In this document: piece after piece, positions 1-7,351 of the stretch
Layout of the letters: each line of letters starts with the position of its first letter
Position numbering within the stretch: position 1 is the stretch's first letter
From: an uncultured Gammaproteobacteria bacterium
GTDB lineage: Bacteria > Pseudomonadota > Gammaproteobacteria > Steroidobacterales > JABDMI01
DNA length: 8,350 nt
Reading direction: 5' to 3'
Assembly: GCA_938039225.1 (NCBI GenBank)
Contig: CALHVH010000097.1
Span: forward strand, 1 to 8,350
Program-made: the position numbers and the translations under genes
The notes under the pieces: generated by a model
Database searches by the model: none
Seen by the model: only the letters and a program-made list of their open reading frames with translations
Told to the model about the DNA's origin: nothing

Positions 1-1815
1 AGAAGTATAGGATTTTTCTTTATTTAAGACCTTGGCACATTCACCGAAAATAGCACCACTATCGGCTTCATCAGTCAAATTATCCAAATCAATTTCTAAA
101 GGCTCTGAATCATCCCAATCAACCGAGATCGGTGCATCTTCTGCTTCGGTGACATAGACCATGCGTTTTTGCTCTTCTACTCCGTAAGTTCGATTTGAGT
201 AACCAACATCTGCAGCAGCTATAACATGTGGGTGATAAATTAAGGTATCACTATCAGCACCACGACGCTCAACAGGCAAGAAGTATTGTGCAATTTTTGG
301 TGAAAGAATTGGCGGTTGGTCTTCAGCATTCATTGCAGTAGTCGTGGTTTCTTTAGCCTCAATTTTTTGAGCAATTTTGGCCGCTGGTAATTCTGGTATA
401 GCATTATCTAATTCGGTTTTTTGCTCAACAGTAAGACTTGCAATCTGATCTCTGGTCATTGGGCCTGAAAGATAAGACATTACCCAACGCGTGTTAAATA
501 CTACTGGATGGTCTTCATGCACATTGTGTAATAAGAAACGACGTTTCCCAAGATTAGTAAGCGTATTTTCCAAGGTTTTTCTGTCAAAGCCATCGCCACC
601 CGCGCCTTCTAATCCATCCAGTACTCTGGCTTTATCTCTTTCAGTTTGTAAGCGACCTAAAAACCAGGTGCCGCAATTGGATAGCGCTTTGTAATCTAAA
701 TCCACTGGGTTTTGCGTAGACAACACCAAGCCCAAACCATAGGCACGCGCTTGTTTGAGCAAGGTTAAAAATAATTTTTTACTAGGCGGATTTGCCGTTG
801 GAGGCAAGTAACCAAAAATTTCGTCCATATAAAGTATGGCACGTAAACTACTGGTTCCTGGCTGGGAACGCATCCACGCAATAATTTCACTTAATAACAT
901 GGTTACAAAAAACATACGTTCGCTATCGCTTAAATGTGCAATAGACATCACCGAAATACGCGGCTTTCCTGCGCCATTATAGAAAAGCTTGCCAGCATCT
1001 AAGGCTTCACCTTCCATCCATGACTGGAATCCAGGAGCGGCAAGTAGAGCATTAACACTCATGGCTAAGGCAAAGCGGTCTTTAGAGGAATAAATACTTT
1101 CTAAATCCATAACGCCAATTTTTTCAAACGGAGGTTGTTGGATAGCCCCAATCAAACCGCCAATATCCAAGGATTTATTCTTTGACCAAAAATGATTGAA
1201 AATATTTGAAAGTAAAATATGTTCACGTGAGGTTATTGGATCTGCATCAATATTTAATAAGGCTAGCAATGATGTAGCTGTTGCTTGTACTTTTTCGCGA
1301 AAAGCATCGCTATCATTACGCACTTTTTCATTAGGCGCTTTAAAAGAAGATAAAACCGAAACTCCTAAACCGGCATTTGAACCCGGTGTATAAATTGAAA
1401 ACTCGGCCGATTCTTTTAAACGCTTAATACGTTTTGCATTTTGCCCCCAAGACTTAAGCCCTTTTTTCCATAAGGCTGCTTGTTGTTCAGCGTATTCATC
1501 TGCAGAAAAACCTTTGTTCATGGCCTCTTGAGGATTAACCCACGGTCTAAACGCTTTGGCTTTTTGACTTGGGAAAGTAAGCATAATATTGCCCAAATCA
1601 CCTTTAGGGTCAATCGCAATCACTGGAATATTATCAATTGCGGCTTCTTCAAAAATACCAATACCTAATCCAGTTTTACCACTGCCGGTCATGCCAATAA
1701 TTACGGCGTGTGTGGTTAAGTCTTTAGAATCATACAAGACCAAGTCTTCGGACTGTTCTCCATTTTTAACTTCTTTGCCTAAATAAAATGCGCCTAGTTT
1801 TTCGTAATCTTGCAT
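1..1815 (-). CDS. HerA/FtsK-like P-loop ATPase, 3' end outside the window (partial)
   Basis: This is an open frame of 605 codons with no stop before the left edge, so the C-terminus is missing. It begins MQDYEKLGAFYLG, which matches the N-terminus I remember for a family of roughly 800-residue bacterial proteins annotated only as ATP-binding proteins. Walker A is GMTGSGKT (residues 41-48), followed by an IDPKGDLGN strand typical of HerA/VirB4/FtsK-fold motors. Walker B is ILYMDE (D331, E332), and the sensor-like STQNPVDLDY begins at residue 366. The last 50 visible residues are acidic. Walker A lies so close to the N-terminus that there is no room for the HAS-barrel of canonical HerA. An in-frame ATG at 1887 could add 24 residues, but they do not resemble the family, and neither start has a strong Shine-Dalgarno. 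It is divergent from the small gene at 1979. The ATPase fold is certain; the substrate (DNA or protein) is unknown. Confidence 0.9.
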   Translation of the reverse strand, partial: MQDYEKLGAFYLGKEVKNGEQSEDLVLYDSKDLTTHAVIIGMTGSGKTGLGIGIFEEAAIDNIPVIAIDPKGDLGNIMLTFPSQKAKAFRPWVNPQEAMNKGFSADEYAEQQAALWKKGLKSWGQNAKRIKRLKESAEFSIYTPGSNAGLGVSVLSSFKAPNEKVRNDSDAFREKVQATATSLLALLNIDADPITSREHILLSNIFNHFWSKNKSLDIGGLIGAIQQPPFEKIGVMDLESIYSSKDRFALAMSVNALLAAPGFQSWMEGEALDAGKLFYNGAGKPRISVMSIAHLSDSERMFFVTMLLSEIIAWMRSQPGTSSLRAILYMDEIFGYLPPTANPPSKKLFLTLLKQARAYGLGLVLSTQNPVDLDYKALSNCGTWFLGRLQTERDKARVLDGLEGAGGDGFDRKTLENTLTNLGKRRFLLHNVHEDHPVVFNTRWVMSYLSGPMTRDQIASLTVEQKTELDNAIPELPAAKIAQKIEAKETTTTAMNAEDQPPILSPKIAQYFLPVERRGADSDTLIYHPHVIAAADVGYSNRTYGVEEQKRMVYVTEAEDAPISVDWDDSEPLEIDLDNLTDEADSGAIFGECAKVLNKEKSYTS

Positions 1816-1913
1816 AGTGGTGTCCAGTTGATTCTTTTGGATTTGCAGGTGAATGTAATTGCTTAGTTTACCTTGCCTAGGAATCATACGAAACGTTTGC
1901 TTACAATTTTTTG

Positions 1914-1941
1914 CTGACTTTTCCAGCGTAAACAGTACAAT
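1914..1941 (+). promoter_or_regulatory. Putative sigma-70 promoter of the 141-residue gene
   Basis: The -35 element CTGACT (1914-1919) and the -10 element TACAAT (1936-1941) are separated by 16 bp. They match the consensus at 4/6 and 5/6 positions. Transcription would start near 1948, about 30 nt before the ATG at 1979 and before its purine-rich ribosome binding site. Predicted by eye only. Confidence 0.45.
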
Positions 1942-1978
1942 GTTGCAATTATTCAAATATAAATACGAAGAGAGAGCT

Positions 1979-2404
1979 ATGAGCAAGCAAGGCGGAAAAC
2001 AATATGGAATGACTAGCAGTGGAGTAATCGTTCCGGTTCCACCGGGATATCAAATCCCTAAAGGTCACGCACCTACACCACAAGAAATTCAATCCGGCGA
2101 TTCAGCGGGTAATATGCTACGTCGCTTAGCGCAAACCATTATCGAGTGGCGTGAAGCACTTCCTGAGGATGCACAGCCTGTGGTGACTGCAATTGCTAGC
2201 GGTGGAGTCTCTGTCATTGTTGAACGCATGACACAAGAAAGTCATCATGGAATTCGTATTGAAGGCAACATCAATGGCAATCCGTGCATGTTACTTGTAC
2301 ACCAAGCCAATTTAGAATTACTTTGCTATATAGAGAAAGTTCAAGAAGTTGAATTTAGACGCAAGATTGGATTTATTATTGATGGCGAAGAGACTGAGGT
2401 TTGA
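1979..2404 (+). CDS. Conserved-looking hypothetical protein, 141 aa, divergent from the ATPase
   Basis: I do not recognise this protein. The frame is open upstream to 1859, but the ATG at 1979 is the likely start: it follows a purine-rich Shine-Dalgarno (GAAGAGAGAG) at normal spacing and a plausible promoter, while the longer N-terminus resembles translated non-coding DNA. The product is soluble, with no signal peptide or membrane segment. Residues 1-45 are Gly/Pro-rich and probably flexible (GVIVPVPPGYQIPKG). Residues 46-63 look helical (MLRRLAQTIIEWREALPEDA). The rest alternates strands and helices (GGVSVIVERM, GIRIEGNINGNPCMLLV, ANLELLCYIEKV). No catalytic motif, metal-binding cluster or DNA-binding helix-turn-helix is evident. 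The divergent arrangement with the HerA-like ATPase suggests, but does not prove, a functional link. It is followed by a palindromic repeat and a shared terminator. Confidence 0.75.
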   Translation: MSKQGGKQYGMTSSGVIVPVPPGYQIPKGHAPTPQEIQSGDSAGNMLRRLAQTIIEWREALPEDAQPVVTAIASGGVSVIVERMTQESHHGIRIEGNINGNPCMLLVHQANLELLCYIEKVQEVEFRRKIGFIIDGEETEV

Positions 2405-2417
2405 TATAAAAAATTTC

Positions 2418-2494
2418 GTAGGGGTAACTCCCCGTGGTTACCCTCGCACAAATTGCATTCGTTCAGCATGGCAGGCACAGGGACCTGCCCCTAC
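2418..2494. repeat. Composite palindromic repeat (nested inverted repeats)
   Basis: The outer arms GTAGGGG (2418-2424) and CCCCTAC (2488-2494) are perfectly complementary. Two hairpins lie inside: GGGTAAC/GTTACCC (2422-2428 and 2437-2443, 8-nt loop) and GGCAGG/CCTGCC (2470-2475 and 2484-2489, 8-nt loop). The unit could fold into a cloverleaf-like structure and has the look of a small non-autonomous (REP or MITE-like) element. A further GGGTAACCCCCAAC at 2564-2577 repeats the inner arm, so the original element may have extended to 2577. It lies between convergent genes, starting 13 bp after the stop of the 141-residue gene. Confidence 0.65.
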
Positions 2495-2588
2495 AGTTTC
2501 CTATGCAATAGTTGACCAGCGTTTCAACCTGATATGCAATATATAATAACTATAGCGACAAACGGGTAACCCCCAACATTCCAGACAT

Positions 2589-2619
2589 AAAAAAAGCCCG
2601 AAAATTTCGGGCTTTTTTT
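2589..2619. terminator. Bidirectional rho-independent terminator
   Basis: The arms GCCCGAAA (2596-2603) and TTTCGGGC (2605-2612) form a GC-rich hairpin. It is flanked by seven A on the left and seven T on the right, so it reads as an intrinsic terminator on both strands. It sits between the convergent 141-residue gene (plus) and the peptidase gene (minus), 18 bp beyond the peptidase stop codon. Confidence 0.9.
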
Positions 2620-2637
2620 ATTTATGAAAGTAATGAA

Positions 2638-4515
2638 TTACCAACCGCAAGTCTTACCCGCATTTTCTTTTTTAAGATAAGTCATCAAAGGATCAAAGTA
2701 CTCGATGATTGCTGAACCATCCATTTCTCTGGTTCCTGCAACCGCCTGCATCGCATCCGGCCAAGGTTGACTTGAGCCCATTGCTAACATATCACCTAAA
2801 CGTTTACCCACTTCTTTGTTTCCATAAATAGAACATTCGTGTAATGGGCCTGTGTGTCCAGCCGTTTCACATAAAGACTTATGAAATTGGAACTGTAAGA
2901 TGTGTGCCAAGAAATAACGCGTATACGGCGTATTACCTGGAATATGATATTTGGCACCAGGATCAAAGTCCGCTTCACTACGCTCCACTGGAGGCACGAT
3001 ACCTTGGTACTTAGTTCTTAGTTTCCACCAATCAGCATTATAAGTATCGGGTGTAGTTTTCCCAGCAAACACATCCCAACGCCATTGATCGACCAATTTA
3101 CTAAATGGTAAGAAAGCAATTTTATCTAAAGCCAACTTCATTTGTTGATTAACAATCGCTTGTTCATTACTCTCGACCTTATCAACCAAACCGATTTGTT
3201 GTAAATACTTTGGCGTCATCGACAAGGTCAAGGTATCGCCTATACCTTCATGAAAACCATCGTGTGCGCCGGCCTTAAATAATGCTGGCTGATCTTTTTG
3301 CATCATAAAGTAGTAAATATGTCCAAGCTCATGATAAATAGTTGTGAACTCTTCAGAGGTTGGTTCAATACACATTTTAATTCGTACATCGTCTTTAGCA
3401 TCCATTGGCCATGCGCTAGCGTGACAAACTACGTCTCTATCGCGTGGCTTTAAGAATAATGATTTTTCATAAAACGATTCTGGTAATGCCGGCAATCCAA
3501 GTGACGTGAAAAACTCTTCAGCGGTTTCTACCATTTTCACGGCTTTATTCATTTTCTTTTCTTGTTCTGTTTTACCTTCAACTGGCATAGCTTCTAAAGC
3601 AGAGGTCACATTAAACTCTGCAACGCCTGGATAAGGCTCAACTAAGTCATAAATTTCTCCCCATTGTTGACTCCACATATTCCCCATCAGGTGTGCAGGC
3701 AATGGTCCATCTTTACTGACTTTGTCTTCACCATACTGTTCAACTAACTCATCGCGTACATAACAATGTAATTCGTCATACAAAGGTTTTACCTGGTTCC
3801 AGAGTTTTTCTGACTCAGCCTCAAACTCAGCTGATGTCATATCGTAACCACCCTTCCAGAGATCACCGGTATTTGCAAACCCTAATTCTTTAGCTCCTTC
3901 GTTAGACAATTCAACAAAGCGAGCATAATCTTTTTTCATTTCTGGAGAAACGGTTCTCCACCCTACCCAGGCTTCTAATTGCTCATCGTAATCACGACTG
4001 GTAGCCAAAGTTTTAGACAACTCACCTAAATTTTTACATGAATCAGGACCATCCGGACAATACTTACCTTTTCCATAGGTGGCTCCCAAACCTGACATAA
4101 TCGTCGCCAGCTCAGCACGCCTCTCAGCATCCTTAGGTGCAGGCAAAGTACTGCCGGTTTTAATGATATTAATTGCACGAAGTGTTTTCGCATCGGCACC
4201 AGTCAGATCTAAATCTTTTGTCTGCTCAACAAGTTCACTCTGATACGCTAAGAATTTTTCACTATTTAGCGCTTCTAACATTTGGGTATCGTCAGTAATA
4301 TAAGTCGCGGCGACCCAAGCGGTTTTAGCTCCTTCTTCGCTCATCGGTATGAGTTCTTGATTCACTCTATCTACAAATTCTTTTGCAGTCTCTTGTTTTT
4401 TATTATTAACCGAAGCCTTCACCTTGCCATCATCAACTGTTAACTCACCAGAACATGCTGATAAAGCCAACGCGGCAGCCAAAGCCAGAAAACTCATTTT
4501 TGATTTATTTAACAT
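2638..4515 (-). CDS. M2-family peptidyl-dipeptidase (bacterial angiotensin-converting enzyme), lipoprotein
   Basis: This is a zinc metallopeptidase that removes dipeptides from the C-termini of peptides. Zinc ligands are HELGH (H395, H399) and E423 in FHEGIGD, with the same 24-residue gap as human testis ACE. Other ACE landmarks are CHASAW (H365), Q283, K522, H524, Y531, Y534, and R533 at the place of the chloride-binding arginine R522. Six cysteines (153/160, 364/382, 549/561) match the three ACE disulfides, which fits an exported enzyme. The start at 4515 is chosen because GGAG (4523-4526) precedes it by 7 nt and the product then begins with a lipoprotein signal peptide ending LSAC (C21). 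The frame is open a further 27 codons upstream, but those overlap the end of the transporter gene and spoil the signal. Serine at +2 after C21 predicts an outer-membrane lipoprotein. The length of 625 residues is usual for bacterial ACE. It lies downstream of a peptide transporter and is probably cotranscribed with it. Confidence 0.95.
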   Translation of the reverse strand: MLNKSKMSFLALAAALALSACSGELTVDDGKVKASVNNKKQETAKEFVDRVNQELIPMSEEGAKTAWVAATYITDDTQMLEALNSEKFLAYQSELVEQTKDLDLTGADAKTLRAINIIKTGSTLPAPKDAERRAELATIMSGLGATYGKGKYCPDGPDSCKNLGELSKTLATSRDYDEQLEAWVGWRTVSPEMKKDYARFVELSNEGAKELGFANTGDLWKGGYDMTSAEFEAESEKLWNQVKPLYDELHCYVRDELVEQYGEDKVSKDGPLPAHLMGNMWSQQWGEIYDLVEPYPGVAEFNVTSALEAMPVEGKTEQEKKMNKAVKMVETAEEFFTSLGLPALPESFYEKSLFLKPRDRDVVCHASAWPMDAKDDVRIKMCIEPTSEEFTTIYHELGHIYYFMMQKDQPALFKAGAHDGFHEGIGDTLTLSMTPKYLQQIGLVDKVESNEQAIVNQQMKLALDKIAFLPFSKLVDQWRWDVFAGKTTPDTYNADWWKLRTKYQGIVPPVERSEADFDPGAKYHIPGNTPYTRYFLAHILQFQFHKSLCETAGHTGPLHECSIYGNKEVGKRLGDMLAMGSSQPWPDAMQAVAGTREMDGSAIIEYFDPLMTYLKKENAGKTCGW

Positions 4516-4533
4516 TCTATTTCTCCAAACAAA

Positions 4534-4553
4534 GAAGCACCCGAAGGTGCTTC
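4534..4553 (-). terminator. UUCG-tetraloop hairpin between transporter and peptidase genes (leaky terminator or processing/stability element)
   Basis: A perfect 8-bp stem GAAGCACC/GGTGCTTC encloses TTCG on the minus strand, the exceptionally stable UUCG tetraloop. It is followed by TTTGTTT and then directly by the peptidase Shine-Dalgarno (GGAG). It lies within the 61 bp between the transporter stop and the peptidase start. The interrupted, short U-tract suggests partial termination, or an RNA-stabilising hairpin that sets the ratio of the two products. Confidence 0.65.
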
Positions 4554-4576
4554 CTAAATTTACAATACAACTACAC

Positions 4577-6082
4577 TTAGATAGTCGCATCCTCAACTTC
4601 TTTTTCTAAATTCTTAGTAAACAGACCAACTGCAAATACTAAAACACCAATACCTATACTAAAGGTAGCAATCATCTTAAATAAGCTAGGTAATTGAGCA
4701 ATATTCTCTGAATCAAAACCACCCGCCATTAAGCCAGCAATGATATTTCCGATCGCGTAGGTTAATACAAACAGCCCCATCAATTGAGCCATAAAACGCT
4801 TAGGTGACAATTTACTGATTGCACTCAAGGCAATTGGGCTTAAACATAATTCACCAACAGTATGTAAAAAGTAAGTCATGATTAACCAGTAAGAAGCAAC
4901 CTTTCCTGTTTCGCTAGCACCAAGAACTTTAGCGGCAAAATACATAACCACAAAACCTAGGCCCATGATGATTAATCCAACTGCACATTTCAAACCATAA
5001 CCAGGGGTTATCATTCGCTTACCTAAATTAATCCAAAACGCTGCAAAAAATGGCGTTAATAAAATAATGAAGGTTGGATTAGCATTTTGTAACCAAGTTG
5101 TTGGAAATTCATAACCAAAAACTGTTCTATCTGTTAGGTCACGTCCAAATAAATTTAATGAAGAACCCGCTTGTTCGAAACCAGACCAGAAACAAGCAGA
5201 GGCAATACACACCAAAAGAATTGCCCACATACCTTTTTTCTCTACGGCATTTAGATCACCAAGTACGTAAATCCATAAAAAGTAGATTACAAAAATAGCT
5301 AAAAAGACATATGCGGTTATTTCAGAAACTGTTTTAGGGTCAAAACTTAATTTACCAACTAACATCATCGCAGTGACAATAGTCAAAACAATCAAGAACA
5401 AGGCAATAACAGACCAACTATTCTTTTGACCTTGCGGAGACATTAACGCTGCAGCTTCTTCACCTGCACCATTAAGATTGCTAGAGGTTCTTTTGAAATG
5501 AATTAAACCAATCGCCATACCAATAGCCGCCGCACCAAATGCATAATGCCAGCCTACATTTTCAGCTAACCAACCGCATACGGTGTATCCAATAACAGAA
5601 CCAATATTAATACCCATGTAATAGATGGCATAACCTGCGTCACGACGCTCATCCTTAGATGAGTAAAGTTGACCAACTACTGCCGTAATATTTGGCTTTA
5701 ATAATCCAGTACCCAAGACTAATAAGATAAGACCAATATAAAAACAACCACTGTTTGGTATGGCTAAACATATATGGCCACACATTATGACGATCCCGCC
5801 ATACCAAATAGCTTTTTGGCTGCCTATTAATCTATCGGCAATCCAGCCTCCAGGGAGACCCATAAAATATACAGATGCTGTATATAGACCGTAAATGGCA
5901 GTCGCTCTCGCACTGGTCATTTCAAAGCCGCCTTCAGTAACGGCAGTTGTTAAGAATAAAACTAATAAACCACGCATTCCGTAGTAGCTCATTCGTTCCC
6001 ACATTTCGGTCATAAAGAGCGTTTGTAGCCCTTTAGGATGACCGTAAAACCTTGTATCTCTGGCGTCTGAAGACTGATTCAT
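4577..6082 (-). CDS. POT/PTR2-family proton-coupled di/tripeptide transporter
   Basis: This is an inner-membrane major-facilitator protein that imports di- and tripeptides with protons. The POT signature ExxER is present in the first helix (E26, E29, R30 in EMWERMSYYGMRG). The PTR2 hallmarks LLKPNITAVVGQLY and YYMGINIGSVIG follow in the N-terminal half, and FEQAGSSLNLF lies in the C-terminal half. The protein has about 12-14 hydrophobic segments, and its 501 residues match the family. The start at 6082 follows a purine-rich site (AAGAGA) at acceptable spacing. The downstream gene encodes a dipeptide-releasing peptidase, which supports peptide uptake as the role. A candidate promoter and palindrome lie in the 166 bp between it and tatC. 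The family also includes some nitrate and other transporters, but the bacterial members most like this carry peptides. Confidence 0.93.
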   Translation of the reverse strand: MNQSSDARDTRFYGHPKGLQTLFMTEMWERMSYYGMRGLLVLFLTTAVTEGGFEMTSARATAIYGLYTASVYFMGLPGGWIADRLIGSQKAIWYGGIVIMCGHICLAIPNSGCFYIGLILLVLGTGLLKPNITAVVGQLYSSKDERRDAGYAIYYMGINIGSVIGYTVCGWLAENVGWHYAFGAAAIGMAIGLIHFKRTSSNLNGAGEEAAALMSPQGQKNSWSVIALFLIVLTIVTAMMLVGKLSFDPKTVSEITAYVFLAIFVIYFLWIYVLGDLNAVEKKGMWAILLVCIASACFWSGFEQAGSSLNLFGRDLTDRTVFGYEFPTTWLQNANPTFIILLTPFFAAFWINLGKRMITPGYGLKCAVGLIIMGLGFVVMYFAAKVLGASETGKVASYWLIMTYFLHTVGELCLSPIALSAISKLSPKRFMAQLMGLFVLTYAIGNIIAGLMAGGFDSENIAQLPSLFKMIATFSIGIGVLVFAVGLFTKNLEKEVEDATI

Positions 6083-6162
6083 AAATTATCTCTTGTCGAT
6101 TTTTTAATTAGAATTATTAAACTTGTAGTGCTGTAAGCAGCTATTTACAAATGTAACTAAAC

Positions 6163-6191
6163 ATGATGTAGAAAAATGTGAACTTAGTCAA
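6163..6191 (-). promoter_or_regulatory. Putative sigma-70 promoter of the peptide transporter/peptidase unit
   Basis: On the minus strand, TTGACT (6186-6191) and CATCAT (6163-6168) are separated by 17 bp. They match the consensus -35 at 5/6 and -10 at 4/6 positions. The start would lie near 6156, giving a leader of about 70 nt. It is predicted by eye; a second weaker pair closer to the gene (TTGTAA, TACAAG) is also possible. Confidence 0.45.
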
Positions 6192-6194
6192 ATT

Positions 6195-6209
6195 TATTGC
6201 ACTGCAATA
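6195..6209. promoter_or_regulatory. 15-bp palindrome adjacent to the transporter promoter (candidate operator)
   Basis: The perfect inverted repeat TATTGCA-C-TGCAATA lies 3 bp upstream of the predicted -35 of the peptide transporter. The short spacing and AT-rich arms suggest a protein-binding site rather than a terminator, and no T-tract follows it. The regulator is unknown. Confidence 0.4.
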
Positions 6210-6248
6210 TAGAGCTAATTGTCTAATATTCCTGCAGTTTTTTGGGAT

Positions 6249-7013
6249 TTAAAGCTCGGTCTCAGCGTTTTGATCCGCTTTGATAAAACGAGCCGAAAAG
6301 AATAATCCACCTTCATAAAGCAGATACATTGGTACGGCAAGTAATGTTTGGGAAATGACATCTGGAGGAGTCAACATCATGCCCAAAACGAAACACGACA
6401 AAAATACATAGGGTCTGTATTCTTTAAGTTTCTCAATACTTACAAAGCCGGTCTTAACCAATAGTATAGTGGCAATAGGAATTTCAAAAGCAACACCAAA
6501 GGCAAAAAACAAAGCCAAAACAAAATCATAATAATGTGTGATATCCGTCATTACAGTCACGCCACTGGGTGCAAATTTATTGAAGAAATCAAACACAATT
6601 GGAAACACTACATAGTAAGCAAACAATGCACCACAATAAAAAAGTACAATACTACTGACCAACAGCGGGGTGGCAAAACGTTTTTCGGATTGATATAAAC
6701 CAGGGGCAATAAAAGCCCAGACTTGATATAACCAATACGGCGCTGTTAGAAAAATAGCTACCATAAAGGTAAATTTAAAAGGTGTTAGAAAAGGCGATGC
6801 AACTTCGGTAGCAATCATTGAATTGCCTTCAGAAAATTGCTCAAGCAAAGGTTGCATTAACCAAGTGAACAAGTCTTGCATGAATGGCGATAGAATAAGA
6901 AAAATAATGGTTATCGCCAAAAGCATTTTTAACAAGCGTTGACGTAACTCTAATAAATGCGATATCAACCCTTCGGGTTTATCATCAATAAGTTTTTTAT
7001 CTTGATCACTCAT
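6249..7013 (-). CDS. tatC: Sec-independent protein translocase TatC
   Basis: TatC is the multispanning core of the twin-arginine translocase and, with TatB, the receptor for folded proteins carrying RR signal peptides. Diagnostic residues are visible: HLLELRQRLL at the N-terminus (E22, R24, matching E. coli E15 and R17), TPFKFTF and PYWLYQVWAFIAPGLYQSEKR in the first periplasmic loop to helix 3 region (E110 matches E. coli E103), and LTPPDVISQTLLAVPMYLLYE near the fifth to sixth helices (D218 matches D211). Six hydrophobic segments are present, and 254 residues is the usual length. The start at 7013 (MSDQDKK) is chosen over an upstream in-frame ATG at 7124 because the extra 37 codons lie inside tatB and are unlike the family. 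The gap to tatB is 10 bp, so the genes are probably translated from one message. Confidence 0.97.
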   Translation of the reverse strand: MSDQDKKLIDDKPEGLISHLLELRQRLLKMLLAITIIFLILSPFMQDLFTWLMQPLLEQFSEGNSMIATEVASPFLTPFKFTFMVAIFLTAPYWLYQVWAFIAPGLYQSEKRFATPLLVSSIVLFYCGALFAYYVVFPIVFDFFNKFAPSGVTVMTDITHYYDFVLALFFAFGVAFEIPIATILLVKTGFVSIEKLKEYRPYVFLSCFVLGMMLTPPDVISQTLLAVPMYLLYEGGLFFSARFIKADQNAETEL

Positions 7014-7023
7014 CGCAGTCAAC

Positions 7024-7320
7024 TTACTCTTCACTCTCGTCAGTAAAGTCTGGATCTTTATATTCTTCGGTAATGAGTTTCTCAAACTCTTCTTCAGTTT
7101 GTTTAACAGTGTCTTTAACCGCAAGCAGTTGAGTTTGCACTTGTCGCTCTATTTCATTGGTTTCTCGCATAAATTCTTGTTGAAACTTATTAAACATGCG
7201 GCGTGATTTGCCCATAATTGCCCCTAATTTTCTGGCAACCAAAGGTAGGCGCTCAGGACCAAGCACCAGCAATGCAATAAGCGCGATGAGCGCCATTTCG
7301 GCGAAACCGATATCAAACAT
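7024..7320 (-). CDS. tatB: Sec-independent protein translocase TatB
   Basis: TatB is the single-span partner of TatC in the substrate-receptor complex. The protein starts MFDIGFAEM with the conserved polar residue E8 in the membrane helix. The hinge LGPERLP (G21, P22) follows, then an amphipathic helix (RKLGAIMGKSRRMFNKFQQEF) and a charged, acidic coiled-coil-prone tail ending DESEE. The 98 residues are rather short compared with E. coli TatB (about 170), the loss being in the variable tail. The presence of E8 and GPERLP rather than FGTKKL distinguishes it from TatA. It lies 31 bp after tatA in the same operon. Confidence 0.96.
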   Translation of the reverse strand: MFDIGFAEMALIALIALLVLGPERLPLVARKLGAIMGKSRRMFNKFQQEFMRETNEIERQVQTQLLAVKDTVKQTEEEFEKLITEEYKDPDFTDESEE

Positions 7321-7351
7321 AATTTATGAAATTTCTTATCTAGAGTCAGGC

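Noticed and set aside
1888..1902. AAACGTTT palindrome resembling a LacI/PurR-family operator
   Set aside because: Only the central 8 bp are symmetric and the flanks break the consensus; an 8-bp palindrome is expected by chance in a region of this size.
1859..1978. N-terminal extension of the 141-residue protein (start at 1859)
   Set aside because: The internal ATG at 1979 has a clear Shine-Dalgarno, and the best promoter candidate lies inside the extension, so the first 40 codons are probably untranslated.
2796..2978. Second minus-strand open frame inside the peptidase gene
   Set aside because: It is a shadow frame within a well-supported coding region whose encoded ACE motifs are intact in the main frame.
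4424..4609. Plus-strand open frame across the start of the peptidase gene
   Set aside because: It is antisense to the peptidase signal peptide and the end of the transporter, with no ribosome binding site and no protein-like pattern.
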